The translations under genes were made by a program, and so were the position numbers. Below are positions 60,123 to 64,000 of a stretch of DNA of 64,000 nt, in pieces (position 1 is the first letter of the stretch; each line of letters begins with the position of its first letter). The notes under the pieces were generated by a model. The model saw nothing but the letters and a program-made list of their open reading frames with translations. It made no database searches and had not been told where the DNA came from. Source of the DNA: Chitinophagales bacterium (GTDB lineage Bacteria > Bacteroidota > Bacteroidia > Chitinophagales > Saprospiraceae); assembly GCA_017303475.1 (NCBI GenBank), contig JAFLBO010000023.1:30349-94348 (forward strand). The letters run 5' to 3'.

Positions 60123-60308
60123 ATCCCCTACCTTGCTTTCTTTTTTTCAAGAGTCGCAGGGCCGGAATTCGGTTTTTTGCGGCTCTTGTTATTTAGGTTT
60201 GACGACTTCGCAGTCGCGATTGCGAAATTTTCGTTAGATTAGCGGGCAATTTTGTTATTGATTGCAAAACAAAATAAACATTACAGGAAAATTTCAAAAG
60301 AAAATTCG

Positions 60309-60316
60309 TACCTTTG
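60309..60316 (+). promoter_or_regulatory. -7 box for the DEAD-box gene
   Basis: TACCTTTG. It is followed by a leader of about 160 nt before the ATG at 60481, unlike the very short leaders elsewhere in the window. Confidence 0.45.
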
Positions 60317-60480
60317 CGGCCCTCCGGGTAAAGGACTGTTGTGATGGGCTTTAGCGCTTGTTCGGGTTTGATCCGGAATTCATTCATTATTTCATGCTTG
60401 GGCAGTGTTGACGTTAGCTTTCGTAATGCAAGGGAAAAGCGATCAACGTGAACGGGTCCCACGCGCAACGTATCGCTAAC
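60317..60480 (+). promoter_or_regulatory. Long 5' leader of the DEAD-box helicase
   Basis: A 164-nt leader. GTTAGC at 60413-60418 can pair with GCTAAC at 60475-60480, which includes the bases just before the ATG. DEAD-box helicases in other bacteria are autoregulated through structured leaders; here this is inference only. No other gene seen. Confidence 0.35.
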
Positions 60481-62187
60481 ATGTCAGCATTTAAAGATCT
60501 CGGCATTGCCGACGACCTCCTGCAGGGTATTACTGCTATGGGGTTTGAAACCCCAACACCCGTACAGGAAATGGTTATTCCCGTGGCTCTTGAAGGAGAC
60601 CACGACATCATTGCCCTGGCGCAAACCGGAACCGGTAAAACCGCTGCTTTCGGACTTCCACTGCTCCAACGTATTGATCCAAAAGAGCGCAGCATCCAGG
60701 CGCTTATCATGTGCCCTACCCGCGAACTCTGCGTTCAGGTGGCCAGCGATCTGGAAAAATACTCCGAATTCGCACATCAATACAAGGTAGTTGCTGTGTA
60801 CGGCGGCGCCAGCATCGAAACACAAATTCGACAGATTAAAGCCGGCGCTCAAATTGTAGTGGCCACTCCAGGCCGTTTGATGGACCTCATCACCCGCAAA
60901 GCCATCAAACTGGAAAGTGTACGCCGCGTAGTACTCGACGAAGCCGACGAGATGCTGAATATGGGCTTTAAAGAAGCCATTGACTTCATCCTCTCAGAAG
61001 CTGAAGACCGCGAATCCATCTGGTTGTTTTCTGCTACCATGCCACGTGAAGTGCGTGCCATCGCCGCAGATTACATGGACAACCCAAAAGAACTCACGGT
61101 AAGCGGCAAATCGCAAACCAATGAAAACATCGAACACGTTTACTATGTGTGTCGTGCCGATGATCGGTACAATGCGCTTAAACGCGTGGTAGATGCCTTG
61201 CCGGGTATTTATTCCATTATTTTCTGTCGCACCAAAAACGAAACCAAGGAAATAGCCGAGCAAATGATTCGCGATGGCTATAATTCGGATGCACTGCACG
61301 GAGATCTGGCTCAGGATGACCGCGATCGGGTGATGCAGCGTTTCCGCGAGAACAACCTCCAATTATTGGTAGCCACCGATGTAGCTGCACGCGGCCTCGA
61401 TGTGAGCAATATCTCCCACGTAATTAACTATGGCCTGCCCGACGAAATTGAGGTGTACACCCACCGCTCTGGTCGTACGGGTCGCGCAGGTCGCACAGGT
61501 GTGAGTATCAGCATTGTAACTCCGAAATACGAGGAGAAAATCCGCATGATTGAGCGCAAAACCAAAGCGCCATTTGTGAAAAAAATGCTGCCAACCGGCA
61601 TGGAAGTATGTGAGGCGCAGCTGTTCAACATCATTAAGGGGATTCACGAACAGGAGGTTCACCATGCTGATATTGAGCCGTTTATGGAGCGTATCCAGGA
61701 AGAACTCAAAGATTTGAGCAAGGAAGAACTGATCAAGCGCTTCGCCAGTGTGGAGTTCAATCGTTTCCTTTCCTACTACCGCAATGCGCCGGATATCAAT
61801 ATCTACCCAAAAGGAGATAAACGTGCCACCAAAGCCACCTTCGCCGCGGCGCCGGCCGGCACTATGGTACGCCTGTTTGTAAGCGTGGGAGAAATGGATG
61901 GCGTAAGTAAAAAAGATTTCCTCAAATTGCTGGATCGTTCCTTTGGAGTGCCCAGCCGCGCTATTGGTCAAATAGATCTGAGCCGTACCCACCTGCACTT
62001 TGATCTGGATGCTGCCTATGTAGGTGTTGTTCGGCAGGGACTACCGGAGTTTACCCTCAATGGTCGGGCCATACGGGTTGACGATGCCACCCACCGCGAT
62101 CGCGGACACCGCAGAGACCGTGACGAACGTGTGTTTGAAAAATGGGATCGCAAGCCTAAAAAAGGCGGTAAGAAGGGTAAGTGGTAA
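60481..62187 (+). CDS. DEAD-box RNA helicase with DbpA-like RNA-binding domain
   Basis: ATP-dependent RNA helicase of 568 residues. Motifs: Q-motif GFETPTPVQ, Walker A AQTGTGKT (47-54), PTRELC, TPGR, DEAD at 153-156, SAT, ATDVAARGLD and HRSGRTGRAGR. After a linker comes a DbpA-type RNA-binding domain (about 462-540: VRLFVSVGEMDGVSKKDFLKLL, AIGQIDLSRTHLHFDLDA) and a basic tail (KPKKGGKKGKW). Such proteins assist ribosome assembly and cold growth. The start at 60481 (MSAFKDLGIADDL) is preferred to GTG 60448. Confidence 0.95.
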   Translation: MSAFKDLGIADDLLQGITAMGFETPTPVQEMVIPVALEGDHDIIALAQTGTGKTAAFGLPLLQRIDPKERSIQALIMCPTRELCVQVASDLEKYSEFAHQYKVVAVYGGASIETQIRQIKAGAQIVVATPGRLMDLITRKAIKLESVRRVVLDEADEMLNMGFKEAIDFILSEAEDRESIWLFSATMPREVRAIAADYMDNPKELTVSGKSQTNENIEHVYYVCRADDRYNALKRVVDALPGIYSIIFCRTKNETKEIAEQMIRDGYNSDALHGDLAQDDRDRVMQRFRENNLQLLVATDVAARGLDVSNISHVINYGLPDEIEVYTHRSGRTGRAGRTGVSISIVTPKYEEKIRMIERKTKAPFVKKMLPTGMEVCEAQLFNIIKGIHEQEVHHADIEPFMERIQEELKDLSKEELIKRFASVEFNRFLSYYRNAPDINIYPKGDKRATKATFAAAPAGTMVRLFVSVGEMDGVSKKDFLKLLDRSFGVPSRAIGQIDLSRTHLHFDLDAAYVGVVRQGLPEFTLNGRAIRVDDATHRDRGHRRDRDERVFEKWDRKPKKGGKKGKW

Positions 62188-62218
62188 TTAGAGGGCGCGA
62201 AGGCAGAAAGAGGCCGTC

Positions 62219-62322
62219 TCAAAAGTAATTTTCACCGCAGAGGCGCAGAGGCGCAGAGGGATTGAAAATCAATCATTTATACCTCTGCGCTTCTGCGCCT
62301 CTGCAGTAATAATTACTTTTGA
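62219..62322. repeat. GCAGAGGCGC inverted element, complete copy B
   Basis: A 104-bp element with perfect terminal TCAAAAGTAATT and AATTACTTTTGA. Arms are GCAGAGGCGCAGAGG and CCTCTGCGCTTCTGCGCC; the centre has GATTGAAAATCAATCATTTA. It separates convergent genes. Confidence 0.9.
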
Positions 62323-62332
62323 CATTCTGGTA

Positions 62333-63571
62333 TTACCACTCAGCTTTGATCTCTGCCCAGTGTAAAGTTACCGTTGAGAGATTTTGATAATAATCCGCCT
62401 GATCCCAGATAAGCCCTGAAGTTGGGGCTACGTATTGCTTTTTGATAGTGTCGGGAGCAATGGAAGTGCCCTGAAATCGAAGTGGAATGATATTGCTGTT
62501 AAAGGTCACAAAATCAATCATTTGCGGAACTGTTTCCTGAGTTGTTGTTCCATCGCATGAGGTATAGGTTCGATGCGAAGTAGTGGCATTCACCACATTC
62601 AAATCAAGCATTATATCGAATCCGTCAATAGCCTCTCCGGCATCTTCACTGTCCAATGCAGCATGAATCTGGCCTCTGAAATAACTCGATCCGGAAGGAT
62701 CAGGTCCGGAATTGGGATAAAGGTCAACAGAGCCTAATATTTCATCCCAGGAAACATGTACCTGATTACAATCTTCATAGGTGGATTGTCCGGATCCACT
62801 CATTTTAAAATCGCAGAAGGAGAACAGGTATAACTGGTCAAAATGATTGGGTATATAGTGGATTGGCAGGACGCCAATATCGCCCCTGATGGTAAAATGA
62901 AAGGTGGCTTCTTCCAGCAGATTTCCGTTTAGTCCGCTTTGCGGGAATGTGTAATCTATTTTCATGCGCCAGCGGTATAATCGTTTGGTGGCGCTTTGGC
63001 CGGAACCCAAACTAACTACCACATCCCCAAAAGAGCCATCCGTAATACGGGGAATGGTGCAAACTATCAGATTGGGAGCCCAGGTGAGCACGTTGGTAAC
63101 CGGAACGCCTTTTACGGTTATACTGCGTTTTTCCCAGCCAAAATTTTCACCGTAGATATACAGTTTACTATCAGCCTCCCAAACCTGTAAATAATTGATC
63201 CGGATTTTGTTTGAAGGGATTTTGACCACCTTGGCGTTGCTTTTTTTACCTTTACTTACCACCTCTACGGTAATCTGATCCTTTATTTCGGAGTCGAGCC
63301 GACAAAGAATGTTCGCCTCCTGCCATTGGTTTATCTGGTCGTTGGTCAGGGGGACATTATCTACTAAAACGGTACGGGAATTTTCACCCGGATCTTCTCC
63401 AAATTGGCCTTTAAGGTCCAATTGATTGTTTTCATTTATACCTGCTGTTTCAATAAAAGGGCCATCAAGGGGGGCGTCTTTGTCTTTTTCGCAGGCTGAA
63501 AAAAACAGGATGGTACAAACAGGCAAAATATGCCAAAGCAATTTCCAATGGGTTGCAGAAATAGGAGTCAT
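62333..63571 (-). CDS. Lipoprotein with IPT/TIG domain
   Basis: A 412-residue envelope lipoprotein: start 63571, lipobox FSAC with Cys27. Residues about 125-210 form an IPT/TIG domain (INYLQVWEADSKLYIYGENFGWEKRSITVKGVPVTNVLTW). The rest is beta-rich and resembles SusE/SusF-neighbourhood proteins only loosely. Possible role in surface binding; unknown. The frame is open to 63628 without a signal peptide benefit. Confidence 0.75.
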   Translation of the reverse strand: MTPISATHWKLLWHILPVCTILFFSACEKDKDAPLDGPFIETAGINENNQLDLKGQFGEDPGENSRTVLVDNVPLTNDQINQWQEANILCRLDSEIKDQITVEVVSKGKKSNAKVVKIPSNKIRINYLQVWEADSKLYIYGENFGWEKRSITVKGVPVTNVLTWAPNLIVCTIPRITDGSFGDVVVSLGSGQSATKRLYRWRMKIDYTFPQSGLNGNLLEEATFHFTIRGDIGVLPIHYIPNHFDQLYLFSFCDFKMSGSGQSTYEDCNQVHVSWDEILGSVDLYPNSGPDPSGSSYFRGQIHAALDSEDAGEAIDGFDIMLDLNVVNATTSHRTYTSCDGTTTQETVPQMIDFVTFNSNIIPLRFQGTSIAPDTIKKQYVAPTSGLIWDQADYYQNLSTVTLHWAEIKAEW

Positions 63572-63695
63572 GGTTACAAAAGATTTTTGAGGTGCAAATG
63601 TGCCCTCAATCCCCATGGTAATCACCATTTATGCGTACCAACCCCCAAATCCTTGCTATGAATGGCCATTTTTGATGGATAGAAAATAGGGTGCC

Positions 63696-63785
63696 TCAAA
63701 AGTAATTTTTACCGCAGAGGCGCGGAGATGCAGAGGGATTAAAAATCAATCATTTAAACCTCTGCGCTTCTGCGGTGAAAATAAA
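63696..63785. repeat. GCAGAGGCGC inverted element, truncated copy C
   Basis: Begins with TCAAAAGTAATTTTTACCGC and contains GATTAAAAATCAATCATTTA, the same left end and centre as copy B, but its right end stops in GCGGTGAAAATAAAA without AATTACTTTTGA. It is in the 335-bp gap 63572-63906, in which I see no other gene. Confidence 0.88.
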
Positions 63786-63906
63786 AAAGCGACTTGCGAA
63801 ACAGCCTCTTATATGATTCCACCCCTCCCATGCTTAATGTCCGGACGATGGCATTTAATTAAAAAAATAGTGGTTTATAGCCACCGCGAAGTGGTTTTGA
63901 AAAAAA

Positions 63907-64000
63907 TCACCGTATCCCCGGCAATGCCGAGAACCGTTGAAAATTTGGTGTGATGAGCGATTCCAGGTCCCACTTGTATTGGTCGATGTTTTGGAAAAAA
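63907..64000 (-). CDS. C-terminal fragment of a minus-strand gene, unknown
   Basis: An open frame of 30 codons from the right edge to a TGA at 63907, reading FFQNIDQYKWDLESLITPNF and ending SALPGIR. The amino acid composition is protein-like, but the length is too short to assign a family and it may be chance. Confidence 0.4.
   Translation of the reverse strand, partial: FFQNIDQYKWDLESLITPNFQRFSALPGIR

Noticed and set aside
60448..60480. GTG start of the DEAD-box gene
   Set aside because: The 11 added residues have no family support; the ATG at 60481 gives the standard N-terminus.
1..64000. tRNA, rRNA, phage or integrative element
   Set aside because: No rRNA or tRNA sequence, integrase, transposase, relaxase or phage structural gene was seen on either strand.

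Overview
The window looks like a chromosomal segment of a Bacteroidota bacterium, most likely from the Saprospiraceae or a close relative. The reasons are: secreted proteins ending in type IX secretion sorting domains of both type A (near 1154 and 37807) and type B (ending at 35630); lineage-typical families (DUF2480, two DUF3667 proteins, BatD, DUF4080 radical SAM, CtlX); and Bacteroidota-style -7 boxes of the form TAnnTTTG just upstream of several start codons. I see no rRNA, tRNA, phage, transposase or CRISPR array. Most of the window is housekeeping and envelope genes, not an accessory island.

Layout. 1-18.8 kb: end of a giant Ig-like secreted protein, recN, an exported-looking pirin, a GH113-like glycosidase, a DUF4197 lipoprotein, an SGNH-like protein with an MsbA-type ABC exporter, exonuclease III, a TrpF-like barrel, an orphan efflux adaptor, mutL with two rhomboid proteases, alkaline phosphatase and dprA. 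19-28 kb: a PhoD-like phosphatase, scpB, DUF2480, an LptF/G permease, metG, a small-protein/HNH pair and two BatD proteins. 28-39 kb: a beta-propeller cytochrome c protein and a DUF1080 protein, an 1115-residue adhesin-like protein with 107-residue repeats, then small membrane and secreted proteins and a cold-shock protein. 39-48 kb: secreted unknowns, a DUF433/DUF5615 toxin-antitoxin-like pair, a B12-binding radical SAM enzyme, a HEAT-cyclophilin lipoprotein, CtlX and DUF3667. 49-64 kb: an Fe-S oxidoreductase pair, a PyrR-type phosphoribosyltransferase, a large anchored propeller protein, a BCP-type peroxiredoxin, clpS and aat (two arms of the bacterial N-degron pathway), a TolB-like protein, a DbpA-like DEAD-box helicase and an IPT lipoprotein.

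The most striking feature is in the gaps between genes. About nineteen intergenic intervals carry short-word repeats, most arranged as hairpins or nested hairpins. Several word vocabularies occur (TCATTTGGGG-like, CCGCGTTCC-like, GGCACAAA-like, GAGTGTTT-like, GGTGGACGG-like, GCAGAGGCGC-like, CAGATTC-like, CAAACCCTT-like). Three loci share the same palindrome core (CGGGGTGACT, short spacer, AGTCACCCCG) but have arms extended with different local sequence, including the neighbouring gene's stop codon. One locus contains a copy of the end of the adjacent gene in both orientations. One is a triply nested 356-bp palindrome. Three loci carry the same roughly 100-bp element with TCAAAAGTAATT ends. 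These arrays also supply stop codons, C-terminal residues, one likely TTG start context and a Pro-rich linker to neighbouring proteins. I regard this as the best candidate for an undescribed system: a palindrome-forming, REP-like repeat process that may double as transcription termination. That role is inference; the structures themselves are read directly from the sequence.
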